Source of the DNA: Clostridium saccharoperbutylacetonicum N1-4(HMT)
GTDB lineage: Bacteria > Bacillota > Clostridia > Clostridiales > Clostridiaceae
Assembly: GCF_000340885.1 (NCBI RefSeq)
Contig: NC_020291.1
Coordinates: 3,161,001 to 3,225,000 of the forward strand
Length of the DNA: 64,000 nucleotides
Reading direction: 5' to 3'
In this document: in pieces, positions 18,951 to 31,100 of the stretch
Layout: every line of letters starts with the position of its first letter
Numbering within the stretch: the first letter of the stretch is position 1
The notes under the pieces: model-generated
Told to the model about the DNA's origin: nothing
The model's database searches: none
The model's input: only the letters and a program-made list of their open reading frames with translations
Program-made: the position numbers and the translations under genes

Positions 18951-19886
18951 ATGGAAAACAATAGAGTTTGCGACCTATTAGAAATTGAATATCCTATATT
19001 TCAGGGGGCTATGGCGAGAATTGCAGATGCTTCTTTAGTTTCAGCAGTAAGTGAAGCAGGAGGACTAGGAATAATAACAGGAGCAGCACCAACTGAATGG
19101 GTAAGAGAACAAATACAAAAAACTAAGAAATTAACAAATAAACCTTTTGGCGTAAACATAATGCTAATGACAGAAAATGCCGATGAAATAGCAGATCTAG
19201 TTTGTGAAGAAAAAGTGCCAGTAGTAACAACTGGAGCTGGAAGTCCAGGGAAGTATATGGAGAAGTGGAAAGCTCATGGCATAAAGGTTATACCAGTAGT
19301 TGCTTCAGTAGCACTAGCTAAGAGAATGGAAAAAGCGGGAGCTAATGCAATTATAGCTGAAGGAACTGAATCAGGAGGGCATGTAGGTCAATTAACAACC
19401 ATGGCCCTAGTTCCTCAAGTTGTTGATTCTGTTAATATACCTGTTATAGCAGCAGGTGGTATAGGAGATGGTAGAGGGGTTGCAGCTTCATTTATGCTTG
19501 GAGCAGAAGCAATTCAAATTGGAACAAGATTTTTAGTAGCCAAAGAATGCACAATACATCAAAATTACAAGAACAAAGTATTAAGTGCTAAGGATATAGA
19601 CACAGAAGTAACAGGAAGACCAACTGGTCATCCTGTTAGAGTTCTTAGAAATAAGCTTACAAGGAATTTTCTTAAGTTAGAGAAAGAAGGAGCATCAATT
19701 GAAGAATTGGAAAAACTTGGTGTGGGCGCGCTGAAAAAAGCTGTTGTTGATGGAGATATTGATAATGGATCACTTATGTCTGGTCAAATAGCTGGGCTTA
19801 TTAATAGAGAACAAACTTGTAAAGAAATGATTATAGAACTATTTGATGAAGCAAAAGTTTTGTTCACGCAATTTGGATATAGATAA
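18951..19886 (+). CDS. fabK: Enoyl-ACP reductase II (FabK), FMN-dependent
   Basis: A 311-residue TIM-barrel flavoprotein of the FabK/nitronate monooxygenase superfamily, which reduces enoyl-ACP with NAD(P)H. Sequence hallmarks are YPIFQGAMARIADASL at the start, GAGSPGKYM, AEGTESGGHVGQ with the FMN/catalytic His region, and IAAGGIGDGRG with phosphate-binding residues. The RBS is AGGAGGGTTTATA. In ordinary clostridial fab operons fabK sits after acpP, as here, but fabD and fabG would follow and are missing. It may supply saturation in trans for the polyketide chain. Confidence 0.92.
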   Translation: MENNRVCDLLEIEYPIFQGAMARIADASLVSAVSEAGGLGIITGAAPTEWVREQIQKTKKLTNKPFGVNIMLMTENADEIADLVCEEKVPVVTTGAGSPGKYMEKWKAHGIKVIPVVASVALAKRMEKAGANAIIAEGTESGGHVGQLTTMALVPQVVDSVNIPVIAAGGIGDGRGVAASFMLGAEAIQIGTRFLVAKECTIHQNYKNKVLSAKDIDTEVTGRPTGHPVRVLRNKLTRNFLKLEKEGASIEELEKLGVGALKKAVVDGDIDNGSLMSGQIAGLINREQTCKEMIIELFDEAKVLFTQFGYR

Positions 19887-19950
19887 GGGCAGGAATATAG
19901 TAGTATAAGTTGATGTCGAAGTGTCAATATAATGGAGGAAAACTTTAAAT

Positions 19951-21186
19951 ATGAAAAGAAGAGTTGTTATTACTGGAATGGGTGCTTTAACTCCAATTGG
20001 TAATAATGTTGATACCTTTTGGAATAGTACAAAAGAAGGAATGTTGGGGATAGATTTCATTACTGCAATAGATAAAGAATTGATGGATGTAAAAATTGCG
20101 GGAGAAGTAAAGAATTTTAACCCTGAAATTATATTTGGAAAAAAGGAAGTAAAAAGGTTAGATAGGTTTGTTCAGTTTGCTTTAGCCGCATCTGACGAAG
20201 CTATAAAAGACTCTGGGATAGATTTAAATAAAATAAATACAGAGAGATTTGGAGTGATGTTAGGGTCTGGTGTTGGAGGTTATGAAACTACTGAACAAGG
20301 AGTCACTCAGCTTTATACGAGTGCAACAAACAAATTAACTCCATTTTTTATACCAATGTCAATAATAAACTTAGGAGCAGGAAATGTAGCTATAAAATAT
20401 GGTTTAAAAGGACCATGTACATCAGCTGTAACTGCATGTGCAACTGGAACAAATAATATTGGAGATGCATTTAGATCAATAAAGCATGGCTATGCAGATA
20501 TAATGCTTTCAGGTGGTACTGAAGCGGCAATAACCAGACTTGGCATTTCTGGATTTAATAGCATGAGAGCCTTGAATACTAGTAATGATCCAGCAAACGC
20601 ATCTATTCCTTTTGATAAAAATAGAAGTGGATTTGTAATGGGAGAAGGAGCTGGAGTCGTAATCCTTGAAGCCTTAGAACATGCAATAATGAGAGGGGCT
20701 AATATTATTGCTGAAATTGTAGGTTATGGTTCAACTTGTGATGCATATCATATTACTTGCCCAGACACAGAAGGAAATGGTGCTTCCAGAGCCATGAAGT
20801 GTGCTATAGAAGAGGCTGGAATAAAATTAGAAGAAGTTTCATATATAAATGCTCATGGTACTTCAACAGAACTAAATGATAAATTTGAAACCATAGCTAT
20901 TAAAAAAACTTTTGGACAAGGCGCTTATAAAATACCAGTATCTTCAACAAAATCTATGACAGGACATCTTTTAGGAGCAGCAGGTGCAATTGAAACAATA
21001 ATATGTGCAAAAGCACTTCAAGATGGTTTTATACCACCAACAATTGGATATAAAACAAAAGATGAAGAGTTAGATTTAGATTATGTGCCTAACAAAGGAA
21101 GAAAGCAAGATTTGGAATATGCAATGACTAATTCCTTAGGCTTTGGCGGTCATAATGCAACATTATTATTAAAAAAATGGAAATAA
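19951..21186 (+). CDS. fabF: 3-oxoacyl-ACP synthase II (FabF)
   Basis: Condensing enzyme that elongates acyl-ACP with malonyl-ACP. The Cys-His-His triad is intact: TACATGTNN (Cys about 164), NAHGTSTELND and MTGHLLGAAGA. Length 411 is normal. The RBS is AATGGAGGAAAACTTTAAAT. It is the only stand-alone ketosynthase in the cluster; no FabH is present for initiation, so it must extend chains started elsewhere or begin by decarboxylating malonyl-ACP. Confidence 0.95.
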   Translation: MKRRVVITGMGALTPIGNNVDTFWNSTKEGMLGIDFITAIDKELMDVKIAGEVKNFNPEIIFGKKEVKRLDRFVQFALAASDEAIKDSGIDLNKINTERFGVMLGSGVGGYETTEQGVTQLYTSATNKLTPFFIPMSIINLGAGNVAIKYGLKGPCTSAVTACATGTNNIGDAFRSIKHGYADIMLSGGTEAAITRLGISGFNSMRALNTSNDPANASIPFDKNRSGFVMGEGAGVVILEALEHAIMRGANIIAEIVGYGSTCDAYHITCPDTEGNGASRAMKCAIEEAGIKLEEVSYINAHGTSTELNDKFETIAIKKTFGQGAYKIPVSSTKSMTGHLLGAAGAIETIICAKALQDGFIPPTIGYKTKDEELDLDYVPNKGRKQDLEYAMTNSLGFGGHNATLLLKKWK

Positions 21187-21205
21187 CACTAGATACGAAG
21201 TAAGA

Positions 21206-21263
21206 AGTTAGGATAAAAGTTAAGAATATATCTAAAATTACTCAAAACTCTTAACTCCTAACT
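21206..21263. repeat. Bulged inverted repeat between fabF and accB
   Basis: Left arm 21206-21225 (AGTTAGGA, four extra bases, AGTTAAGA) pairs with TCTTAACTCCTAACT (21249-21263). No T-run follows. It resembles AGTTAGG-type intergenic repeats seen in clostridia and could be an mRNA stability element. Function unknown. Confidence 0.5.
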
Positions 21264-21289
21264 AATAACTGATTAATTTGGAGGTTTTT

Positions 21290-21802
21290 ATGGATTTTGA
21301 GAAGGTTGAACAGTTAATTAAATTGGTAGATGTTTCAAGCTTGGCTTTTTTTGAGATTAAAAATGGAAATGAACATATAAGAATGGATAAATCATTAAAT
21401 AGAAGTATTTCCAATAATGCTACTAAATTTGGTAGTTGTAATAGTATTGCTGACATGCCAGTAATTAAAGAAACAATTGAAAAAGAAAAAGTTGAAACTC
21501 AGATAGTTGAAGTGAATGAATTAGAAAAGTCTGAAAAGGAAACTATGATAGAAGATAAAAATTTAAAGGTTATAACTTCACCTATGGTTGGAACCTTTTA
21601 TTCTTCAGCTTCTCCAGAAAGCGAAGCATTTGTAACAGAAGGTGACACAATAAATAAAGGAAAGATTATTTGTATTATTGAAGCTATGAAACTTATGAAT
21701 GAAATAGAAAGTGATGTTAATGGTGTAGTTATTGAATGTTTAGCTAAAAGTAACCAAATGGTAGAATATGGGCAACCACTTTTTAAAGTCAAGGGGGAAT
21801 AA
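21290..21802 (+). CDS. accB: Biotin carboxyl carrier protein of acetyl-CoA carboxylase
   Basis: A 170-residue carrier with a long flexible middle (rich in Glu, Lys, Val) and a C-terminal biotinyl domain holding EAMKLMNEIE, where the Lys is biotinylated. SPMVGTFYSSASP is the usual start of the domain. I start at ATG 21290 after GGAGGTTTTT; the upstream TTG at 21278 overlaps the RBS. It works with AccC, AccD and AccA downstream to make malonyl-CoA for the PKS. Confidence 0.94.
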   Translation: MDFEKVEQLIKLVDVSSLAFFEIKNGNEHIRMDKSLNRSISNNATKFGSCNSIADMPVIKETIEKEKVETQIVEVNELEKSEKETMIEDKNLKVITSPMVGTFYSSASPESEAFVTEGDTINKGKIICIIEAMKLMNEIESDVNGVVIECLAKSNQMVEYGQPLFKVKGE

Positions 21803-21805
21803 GAT

Positions 21806-21847
21806 ATGCTTAATATTAATCAATTGAAAGATAGTATTTTGCATTGA
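21806..21847 (+). pseudogene. fabZ stub between accB and accC
   Basis: ATG 21806, 3 nt after the accB stop and behind AGGGGGAATAAGAT, opens a 13-codon frame MLNINQLKDSILH ending in TGA 21845-21847. This is very like the N-terminus of FabZ dehydratases (MLNIxxIKxIIPHRYPF), which sits exactly between accB and accC in clostridial fab operons. The match breaks off at the His of the catalytic PHRYPF motif. I read it as the scar of a deleted fabZ. The short length limits certainty. Confidence 0.65.
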
Positions 21848-21866
21848 AGTAGGATAGGTGAGAGTA

Positions 21867-23219
21867 ATGTTAAAGAAGGTACTAATTGCCAATAGAGGCG
21901 AAATTGCAGTTAGAATAATTAGAGCTTGCAGAGAAATGGGAATAAGTACAGTTGCAGTTTATTCAGAAGCAGATAAAGAAGCTCTACATACTCAATTAGC
22001 TGATGAAGCTGTGTGTATTGGTCCTGCAATGCCTAAAGATAGCTATTTAAATATAACAAATATTTTAAGCGCATGTGTTTTAACAGGAGCTGATGCTATA
22101 CATCCAGGCTTTGGATTTTTATCTGAGAATCCAAAATTTGCAAAGATGTGTAGACAATGTAACATAAAATTTATTGGGCCTGATTATGAAACAATAGAAA
22201 TGATGGGAAACAAAGCAGAAGCTAGAAAGATAATGAAAATATCAGGAGTTCCTGTTGTTCCTGGATATGAGGGCGAAATAAGAGATGAAAATCATGCCTT
22301 AGAAATAGCAAAAGAAATTGGATATCCAATAATGATAAAAGCATCAGCTGGTGGTGGTGGAAAAGGAATAAGAATTGCTCATAATGATGAAGAATTTTTA
22401 TTAGGCTTTAAAACTGCTAAAGCAGAAGCAAAGGCTTGTTTTGGGGATGATTCTTTATATATAGAAAAATTTGTTCAAAAACCAAAGCATATTGAATTTC
22501 AAATATTAGCAGATGAACATGGAAATGTAATTCATTTATGTGAAAGAGAATGTTCTATGCAAAGAAAAAATCAAAAGGTTTTAGAAGAAGCTCCATCTAA
22601 TGTACTTACGCCGGAATTAAGAGAAAAGATGGGTGAAATTGCAAAAAAGGCAGCTCTTGCAGTAGATTATAAAAATGCAGGAACTATAGAATTCTTATTT
22701 GATAAAGATAATAATTTTTATTTTATGGAAATGAACACAAGAATACAAGTAGAACATCCAATTACAGAAATGATTACAGGTATTGATTTAGTTAAGCAAC
22801 AACTAAAGATAGCAGCAGGAGAAAAACTTGAATTTACTCAAGATGATATAAAAATAAAAGGGCATGCAATAGAATGCAGAGTCAATGCAGAAGATCCAGA
22901 ACATGACTTTAGACCTTGTCCAGGAAAAATAGAAGAGCTTTGCATTCCAGGGGGGATGGGAGTAAGGATTGATTCAGCAATATATTGTGGGTATAAAATA
23001 CCACATTGTTATGATTCAATGGTAGCTAAGCTTATTACTTTTGGAAATCATAGGAATGAAGCAATTGTGAAAATGAATAGAGCTTTGATAGAATTTGCAG
23101 TTGGTGGAGTTAAGACTAATATTGATTTTCAGTTATCTATACTTGAAACAAAAGAATTTCTAGAAGGGGATTACGATACTTCATTTTTAGCAGAAAAGAT
23201 GGTGAATAAGAATGCTTAA
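21867..23219 (+). CDS. accC: Biotin carboxylase of acetyl-CoA carboxylase
   Basis: ATP-grasp enzyme of 450 residues that carboxylates biotin on Acc[19 protein letters not shown] opens the N-terminal domain; [12 protein letters not shown] is the ATP-binding Gly-rich loop, and [15 protein letters not shown] the active-site strand. Start chosen at ATG 21867; the in-frame GTG at 21858 lies in the RBS AGGTGA. Its end overlaps accD by 8 nt, implying translational coupling. Confidence 0.96.
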   Translation: MLKKVLIANRGEIAVRIIRACREMGISTVAVYSEADKEALHTQLADEAVCIGPAMPKDSYLNITNILSACVLTGADAIHPGFGFLSENPKFAKMCRQCNIKFIGPDYETIEMMGNKAEARKIMKISGVPVVPGYEGEIRDENHALEIAKEIGYPIMIKASAGGGGKGIRIAHNDEEFLLGFKTAKAEAKACFGDDSLYIEKFVQKPKHIEFQILADEHGNVIHLCERECSMQRKNQKVLEEAPSNVLTPELREKMGEIAKKAALAVDYKNAGTIEFLFDKDNNFYFMEMNTRIQVEHPITEMITGIDLVKQQLKIAAGEKLEFTQDDIKIKGHAIECRVNAEDPEHDFRPCPGKIEELCIPGGMGVRIDSAIYCGYKIPHCYDSMVAKLITFGNHRNEAIVKMNRALIEFAVGGVKTNIDFQLSILETKEFLEGDYDTSFLAEKMVNKNA

Positions 23220-24081
23220 GGACTTATTCAAAAAGAAGAAATATGGTGTAGTTAAACATTTAATAGTAAAAAAGAACCATTCCGATAATAAGCCTAATAT
23301 TCCATCGGGAATGTGGAAAAAATGTGATAAGTGTAATTCTATGATTTATATTGAAGATTTAGAAAAGTCTAAATATGTTTGTCCTAATTGTGACTATCAT
23401 TTTAGGTTAAATTCTGAAGATAGAATAAAAATATTTTTTGATAAACATACTTTTATAGAATTATTTAAAAACTTAAGAACTACAAATCCGTTAAACTTTA
23501 AAGATTATGAAGAAAAACTAAAGGGTAGAAAAACAAATAGTACAGAAGCTGTTGTTACTGGAACTGGAAAAGTATATGGAATTGAAGTAGCAGGTGCAGT
23601 TATGGATAGTTTCTTTATGATGGGAAGTATGGGAACGGTGGTTGGAGAAAAGATTACAAGACTAGTAGAATATGCGACAGAAAATAAACTGCCATTAATA
23701 ATTTTTACAACCTCAGGTGGAGCTAGAATGCAGGAAGGTATCTTTTCATTAATGCAAATGGCAAAGATAAGTGCAGCTATTGCAAAGCATGATGAAGCTG
23801 GATTTTTATATATAACCATACTTACAGATCCGACAACTGGGGGGGTAACAGCAAGCTTTGCTATGGAGGGAGATATTATCCTAAGTGAACCGAATGCACT
23901 TGTTGGCTTTGCAGGAAGAAGAGTAATTGAAAATACAATTAAAGAAAGTCTTCCAGATGATTTTCAAAAAGCAGAATTTTTAATTAAAAAAGGCTTTATA
24001 GATGGAATTGTACCGAGAAGAAATATGAGGGAATTAATACATAAAATTCTTGTTTTACATGAGGTGAGAAACTATGAATAA
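23212..24081 (+). CDS. accD: Acetyl-CoA carboxylase carboxyltransferase, beta subunit
   Basis: A 289-residue beta subunit. The N-terminal zinc ribbon uses CDKC and CPNC (residues about 37-59). A crotonase-fold carboxyltransferase follows with [11 protein letters not shown] and [14 protein letters not shown]. The ATG overlaps the end of accC by 8 nt, and its own end overlaps accA by 8 nt. The compact accC-accD-accA coupling is typical of functional clostridial acc genes. Confidence 0.96.
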   Translation: MLKDLFKKKKYGVVKHLIVKKNHSDNKPNIPSGMWKKCDKCNSMIYIEDLEKSKYVCPNCDYHFRLNSEDRIKIFFDKHTFIELFKNLRTTNPLNFKDYEEKLKGRKTNSTEAVVTGTGKVYGIEVAGAVMDSFFMMGSMGTVVGEKITRLVEYATENKLPLIIFTTSGGARMQEGIFSLMQMAKISAAIAKHDEAGFLYITILTDPTTGGVTASFAMEGDIILSEPNALVGFAGRRVIENTIKESLPDDFQKAEFLIKKGFIDGIVPRRNMRELIHKILVLHEVRNYE

Positions 24082-24892
24082 GGATTTGATAAAGATAAAT
24101 GTAACACCATGGGAAAGTGTTGAAATAGCAAGACATAAAGATAGACCAACTGGAAAATATTATATTGAAACAATATTTAAAGACTTTATTGAGTTTCATG
24201 GTGATAGAACTTATGGAGATGATAAAGCTATAATTGGAGGTATTGCATCGCTTAATGACATAAGTGTTACAGTAATAGCAATTACAAAGGGATCTAACAC
24301 AGTTGAAAATATAGAAAGAAATTTTGGAATGCCAAATCCTGAAGGATATAGGAAAGCATTAAGGCTTATGAAGCAGGCTGAAAAGTTTAAAAGACCTGTA
24401 ATATGTTTTATAGATACTCCAGGGGCTTTTCCAGGAATTGGTGCTGAAGAAAGAGGCCAAGGACAAGCTATTGCAAACAATCTTTTTGAACTTAGCAGAC
24501 TAAAAACACCTATAATATCTATTTTAACAGGCGAAGGCGGAAGTGGTGGAGCTTTAGCACTTGCAGTTGCTGATAAGATTTTTATGTTGGAACATTCTAT
24601 ATATTCAATTCTTTCCCCAGAAGGTTTTGCATCAATATTATGGAAAGATTCAAGTAGAGCAAAAGAAGCAGCAGCTGTTATGAAGATAACAGCTAAAGAT
24701 TTAAAAGATTTTAATATAATTGATGACATTATTAGAGAACCTAGAGGTGGAGCACATAAAACTCCTAGTAAAACAGCAAAAAATATTAAAGAAGTAATTG
24801 AAAATGCATTTGAAGAATTAAAGAATAGAGAGATTAACCTTTTATTAGAAGATAGATATAAAAAGTTCAGGCGAATGGGAGACTTTTATTAA
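24074..24892 (+). CDS. accA: Acetyl-CoA carboxylase carboxyltransferase, alpha subunit
   Basis: A 272-residue alpha subunit with the standard [36 protein letters not shown] and [15 protein letters not shown] motifs. It overlaps accD by 8 nt behind the RBS GAGGTGAGAAAC. It is the last gene of the fab/acc part of the operon; a 229-nt leader with two hairpins follows before the NRPS gene. A full set of acc genes inside a biosynthetic cluster points to a dedicated malonyl-CoA supply, if a second acc copy exists elsewhere. Confidence 0.96.
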   Translation: MNKDLIKINVTPWESVEIARHKDRPTGKYYIETIFKDFIEFHGDRTYGDDKAIIGGIASLNDISVTVIAITKGSNTVENIERNFGMPNPEGYRKALRLMKQAEKFKRPVICFIDTPGAFPGIGAEERGQGQAIANNLFELSRLKTPIISILTGEGGSGGALALAVADKIFMLEHSIYSILSPEGFASILWKDSSRAKEAAAVMKITAKDLKDFNIIDDIIREPRGGAHKTPSKTAKNIKEVIENAFEELKNREINLLLEDRYKKFRRMGDFY

Positions 24893-25029
24893 GCTAGAAT
24901 AAATAATAAAGGGCTGAGCTTAGTTTAATTATTTAATGGATTATAATTGAATAAATGTAAAAAAATAAAATGAAATTTAAATTAAATTTATACTATATAT
25001 GTTGTAAAAATAATTATTTAAGACATAAG

Positions 25030-25082
25030 GATTTCGGAAGGAAATCACCATTCAGTGATAATTCTAAAATATATATTATCAC
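25030..25082 (+). promoter_or_regulatory. Two hairpins in the leader of the NRPS gene
   Basis: GATTTC (25030-25035) pairs with GAAATC (25041-25046), and GTGATAAT (25055-25062) with ATTATCAC (25075-25082). The second lies about 40 nt before the start codon and lacks a T-run. They may end the acc transcript, protect the NRPS mRNA, or regulate read-through. Function not known. Confidence 0.4.
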
Positions 25083-25121
25083 AAAGAATATTACATAAAA
25101 TAATAAAAGGGGGACATGGAA

Positions 25122-28100
25122 ATGGATGTTAATAAAATTAAGTCAATGGATATTGAGGCACAAGTTTACGAACTTATATCTAATGTGACAGGTCATAAAG
25201 TTGAGGATCTTGATTCAGAAATGTTTCTTGAAAGTGATTTAGGAATTGATTCTATAAAAATGGTTAATTTGATGAATCAGTTAATGAAATTAATTCCAAC
25301 GGAAGAATTGGATAATTTCATAGCTGTTTATCCTATGACACACTTAATGTCATTGCAAACAATAGAAGAAATTGCTTCAATGTTTGAGGCGTTTTTTGGG
25401 ACAGAAGAGGAAATGCATAATGAAAATACTGATAAAATAATTGAAATAGATATTAAAGCACAAGTATTTGAAATTATATCAAATGTAACTGGACACAAAA
25501 TTGTAGACCTTGACTTAGAAATGTTTCTTGAAAGTGATTTGGGAATCGATTCAATTAAAATGGTTAACTTAATGAATCAGCTAATTAAGCTAATACCAGA
25601 TGAGGAATTGAATAATTTTACTGATATATATCCTATGACTTACTTAATGTCTTTGCAGACAGTAGATGAAATTATTTCTATGTTCGAAGAATTTTTTAGT
25701 GAAAAATCATCAAAGGAAAGTCAATCAAAAGAATTGGAAATTTTAAATGCTCAATATCCATTCTTAGCATCGTATTGGTCAGTTGGCACTTTAACTATTT
25801 GTTCTGGAGTAAAAATTGAAGGTGAATTGAATTTAGAGCTTCTACAGGATAGTTGGCTTGAATTAGTTAAAAGACATCCAAGTTTAAGTGGTAGTTTTAC
25901 AAAGGAAGCAGGGGTAAAGAGTTTCAAAGATTACAAGCTAGAAATTCAAAGTGATCTAAGATTACCTAAAATTCAAGTAGAAGATGTAAGAGGGTTACCT
26001 GTAGGTGAACAAACTCAAAAAATAAAGGGAATTATTGAAGATATTATTAATAAACCATTTGATATATTTAGATTTCCACTTCATAAGTTCTTAGTAGTTG
26101 AAACAGATAATAATAAATTCGAGTTAATATTTGCAAATAATCATTTGGTCTCTGATGGTCTTGGAAATCAACAAATAATGAGAGAAATTATTGAGATATA
26201 TTCTTCAAAAATAAGTGGTAAAAGTTCAAATTTATCACATGGAACATCAGTGGAGAATTACAATAAAGTAGTTTCAGAAATAAATAACTGGAATAGTCTA
26301 GAAGAAAATAAAAACTTAGAAAAATACATACAAGCTTATGGAAAAACAAAATATAGATTTAATCCTTTTAATAAGGAAAAAGTTAAAAATGAATTTGCTA
26401 CTGTGAAAACTCAAAAATATTGGGTAAATAAAGATATAACTAAGCGCTTATTAGAAAAATCTAAGGCTTGGAGAGTTTCATTATTTACACTTATGGTTGC
26501 TGCTTATTTAAAAGCAATAAATGATATGGACAAAGAAAACAATGAAGTTATTATAAATTTACCAACTAGTGGTAAAGTTTACCCTAACATTGATGCTATA
26601 GGAATTATAGGATGCTTTGCACAAAATATGGCATTAAATTTTAATTTAGATGCTACAAAAGAGGAATGGAAGACAGTAGTTGAGAAAATAGATAATGAAA
26701 TTAGAAAAAAAATATATGAAGGAATAGATAGAGCTCAAATAAACAGTACAGCTAAAGTAACTAGAGAACAAGATATGCTTGAAGATGGAGAAATGTCCAA
26801 AATGACAGCTGCAATAATACGTTCAAGTTTAAAATCTAATTTATATCTTTCTTTTGTTGGTAATACAGAGCTTCAAGAAAGTTATGGTTCTTTAAAGATA
26901 GTTGATTATGAAGCATATACGTCAACTAATGCCGGGGCTATAGATAATCTTGTAGAGATATTTAAAGATCAAATTATGATTACATCAAACTATGATAGTG
27001 TATGTTTTGATGGAGATAATATTAAGTTATTAATTGAAAAACTCATAAATAATCTTAATGATATGGCCAATTCACAGCTAGAAGATAAAGCAGAAAGTTT
27101 AAATAGAGAAATTTCGGAAAATAACGTGCTAATTGATGAACTTATGAAGATATCAGAAGAGGTTTGTTTAAGGTCAATTTCTAAAGAAGATATTCATAAA
27201 GATTTAGGTGCGGAATTTGGTGTTGATTCATTGCAGGTGATCCGCATAATTACAAAAGTGTCTAAGCTACATAAAGGAATTGATAGAGAGGCTCTATTTA
27301 AATGTAGAACTTTAAATGAAATGGCTTTAATAATTCAAAAAAATATTAGTAGTCATGAGAGTAAGGTTGAACTAGTAGCAGAGATTATAGATAATGAAGA
27401 AATTCCATATATGAAAATTGTAAGGCAATGTAAATTAACACCTGATGCAATAGCTATATTATATAAAGATGAGAAAATTACTTATAGAGAATTAGATGAA
27501 GAATCCAATAAAATTGCTAATTATTTGATGGATAACGGCATTAAAAGAAATTCACTTGTTGGAATAATGGTATTTCCAGGACCAATGATGTTAATTGGTA
27601 TGATAGGGATAATGAAGGCAGGAGCAGCTTATGTACCAGTAGATCCAGCTTATCCAACAGATCGTATTCAATACATAATGAAAAGTGCTGGTATAGAAAT
27701 CTTGCTTACGGAACACGATTTAAAAGAAACCTTGAGTGAACTTATAGAAAAAGATTCACCAATAACTACCCTTGTATATTTAGATTATGGCAAGGTTATG
27801 GATTCAATGGGCAATTATAATCAAGTCCCAAAAGAGATGTGGCTGCAATTTTCTGAGGCTAGCCCTAAATATATAAATTCTCCAGATGATTTAATGACAA
27901 TTTTATATACTTCTGGCTCAACAGGAAATCCTAAAGGGGTTATGCTTGCACATAGAGGCTATATGAATAGATTAATATGGCATCAAGATACCTTTAAACT
28001 TAAAGAAGGAGAGCGTGTTGCTCAAAAAACTTCTTGTTGTTTCGATATTTCTGTTTGGGAACTTTTCTGGCCTTTAATGTATGGAGGGGTAGTTTGTCCA

Positions 28101-31100
28101 GTCAGAAAAGAAGTTGTAAAAAATCCATGGGGCTTAGCAAAGTGGCTTATAGAGACTAAAATAAATATAATGCATTTTGTTCCATCTTTATTTGGTGAAT
28201 TTGTAAATTCCTTAGAGGATGATGACTATGAGTTTAAGGATTTAAGATGGCTCATTTTTAGCGGAGAGGCTCTTCCTATGCCAACAATTCAAAAATGGAT
28301 AGATAAGCATGGATTAGCTACAGGACTTGCAAATCTATATGGGCCAACAGAAGCATCAATTGATGTTACTTGTCATATTATTGATAGAAGACCTGGAGAC
28401 AAAGGGGAAAATACCATTCCAATAGGAAAACCAATTACAAATGTGTTTATTAAAGCCTTAGATGAAAACATGAAGGAAGTACCGGATGGAGAAATTGGAG
28501 AGCTTTGGATTGGTGGTATTCAACTTGCCAAAGGTTATAAAAATAATAAAGAAAAAACAGAGGAAGCCTTTAAACCTAATCCATTCAAGGAAATCCCTGG
28601 AGAATATTTATATAAGACAGGAGATTTAACTACAAAGTTATCAGATGGAAGTTTTGATTACCTTGGAAGAATTGATAATCAAGTTAAAATAAGGGGATTT
28701 AGGGTAGAACTTGGAGAAATTGAAGCAGTGCTAGGAGCTCATCCTTCTATAAATGAAGCGGCTGTAATAGCAGTTGATTATATTGATGGACAGAAGCAAT
28801 TGATAGCATGGGTTTCTGGAAATAAGGTCGAGGACAATGAATTAAAAGAATTTATATCAAAGAAGCTGACTTATTATATGATACCTCATCGTTTTGAATG
28901 GCTAGCAATTTTACCTAAAACACCAAATGGAAAATTAGATAGAAAAGCACTAAATCAAATGTATGATAAAAGCACTACTGGAGCTAGTAGTATAGAATTG
29001 GAAGCCAAAGAACCTGAAACACAAGAAGTAGTGATGAATGAAGTTCCTTTATCACCTGCACAAAAGTTTTTGATAAATTATTTTGATTATCCATATCAAT
29101 GGACTGGATATACAAGATTTTTATATAAGCAGCCATTAGACTTTGAAATGTTTAATAAAGCTTTAACCATTGTAACTAATAATTATGATGCATTAAGATG
29201 TGTGTTGGTAAAAGAAGCTGGCAAGTGGATGCAGAGATTTTTACCAGAAAATCAAGAAGTAGAAGCAGATTATTATGATGGTTCTCATATGGATGATAAG
29301 GAAAGGGATGAAGCTGTTAATAATTTAATTAATGAAATCATTGGAGAATTAGAAGTTGATAAGTGGCCGCTTTGGAAAGTAGTAATAATAAAGGTTAACG
29401 ATTCTGCTTATGATATTTCTGTTATAGGTCACCATCTTATGTCTGATCTTATAGGAAATCAATTATTGTTTAAGAGAATATGGGCAGTTTATGGACAGCT
29501 TATTTCTGGAACTAATGAGGTCAAACTAGAAGAGCAGAAATCATATAAGGACTTTGTTGTAAAGGTAAATAAAGAAAAAGAGCATAAAGCAGTAGAATTT
29601 GTAAGATATTACAAAGAGCAATTTCCTTCAGAATTGTCAGCTTTCAAGATTTCGGAAGATTTTAATTTAGGTGAAAACACTGAAGTATCAGCTAAGTCAG
29701 AAATATTTACTTTAGACAAAGCTGAAACCATAAAGTTACAAACCACAGCGAAAAAGTTTTTTAGAACAAGTTTATATAACATATTACTTGCTCCACTTTA
29801 TAAAATGTTACAGAAAAAATATAACAAATCATGGGTTGTTGTAAGTCACAGGATGAATGGTAGGGAGTTAGGAAATGAAACTTTCTTTGAAACAGTAGGG
29901 AATTTTGCCATAAATTATCCAGTTGGAATCAAGGTGGAATATAACGAAGAATGGTCAGAAACAGTTAAAAAGATTGAAAATGGAATGAATCAGGTTCCGC
30001 TAAAGGGAATAAGTTATGATTTGGTTTCAGATGAATTACCTTCATATATGTATCCAGATTTGAACTTAACATCTATAAGAGCTAACTATTTAGGAAATAG
30101 AGATATTACAAATTATGATGTATTTGAGTTTTCAAAAGAGGGAAGTGACAGAAGGTATTCACATCCTAAGCAAAAGAGAATTTCATCAATTGAATTCTTC
30201 TTCTCTATAGTAAATGGGGAATTACTTTTAGAAATAGAATACTCTAAAAATATGTATGAAGAGTCAACTATAAGGCAGCTTGGAGAAGCGTATATTAACA
30301 CTGTTAAGGAAATGATTAATTATATACAAGATGAAAAAAAATCAATGGAAGAAAAAACGTTAAAACCTATTTCCTTTATATCAAAAAGTAAAAAACAAGG
30401 TACTCTTTCAGGAAAGGTGGTAATAATAACTGGAGGAGGAAGAGGTATTGGAAGAACTATAGCAATTGAGATGGCAAAAGAAGATGCTCAAGTTGTTATT
30501 ATATCTAGAACAATCAGTCAGCTTAAGGAAACTCAATCAGAAATTGAGAAATTTGGAGGAAGGGCTATTTCTATAGAAGCTGATATAAGTGATTATAATT
30601 CAGTTGAGAAAGCTGTAAATAAAGTTATTTCAGAATTTGGTAAAATAGATGTTCTTGTAAATAATGCAGGAATAACAAAACTAGAAGGCTTTACAGATAC
30701 TAATATGGAGGAATGGAGAAAGATAGTCGAGGTTAATTTGTTTGGTACTTATAATATGTGCAAATTAATAGTTCCTTATTTATCTAAGCAGAAGTCAGGA
30801 AAAATAATTAATTTAGGTTCGGATTCTTCCTTTATTGGATATCCTTTAATGAGTGCCTATTCAGCTTCAAAACATGCAGTTTTAGGACTTACAAAATCCT
30901 TAGCAGAAGAGTTAAAGCTAAGCAATATTCAGGTAAACGCAATTTGTCCATCTTTTGTAGAGACAGATATGACTCCAGGTGGTTTAAGAAATAGTGCTAT
31001 GCCAACAGAAAAAGTAGCTGATTTAGCTATATTCTTAGCTTCGGATAAATCTGATTATATAACTGGTGAAGCAATTAAAATATATGGTAAGCAAGACATG

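Noticed and set aside
21206..21263. Inverted repeat between fabF and accB as an insertion-sequence end
   Set aside because: No transposase, target duplication or partner end nearby; only a local hairpin-forming repeat.
24211..24729. 172-codon open frame on the minus strand over accA
   Set aside because: It is fully inside a well-supported gene, has no RBS, and its protein has the odd Ser/Ile/Pro-rich composition of an antisense shadow.
25149..25697. 300-nt direct repeat as a mobile element or CRISPR-like array
   Set aside because: Both units are in-frame ACP domains with the phosphopantetheine motif; it is a domain duplication.
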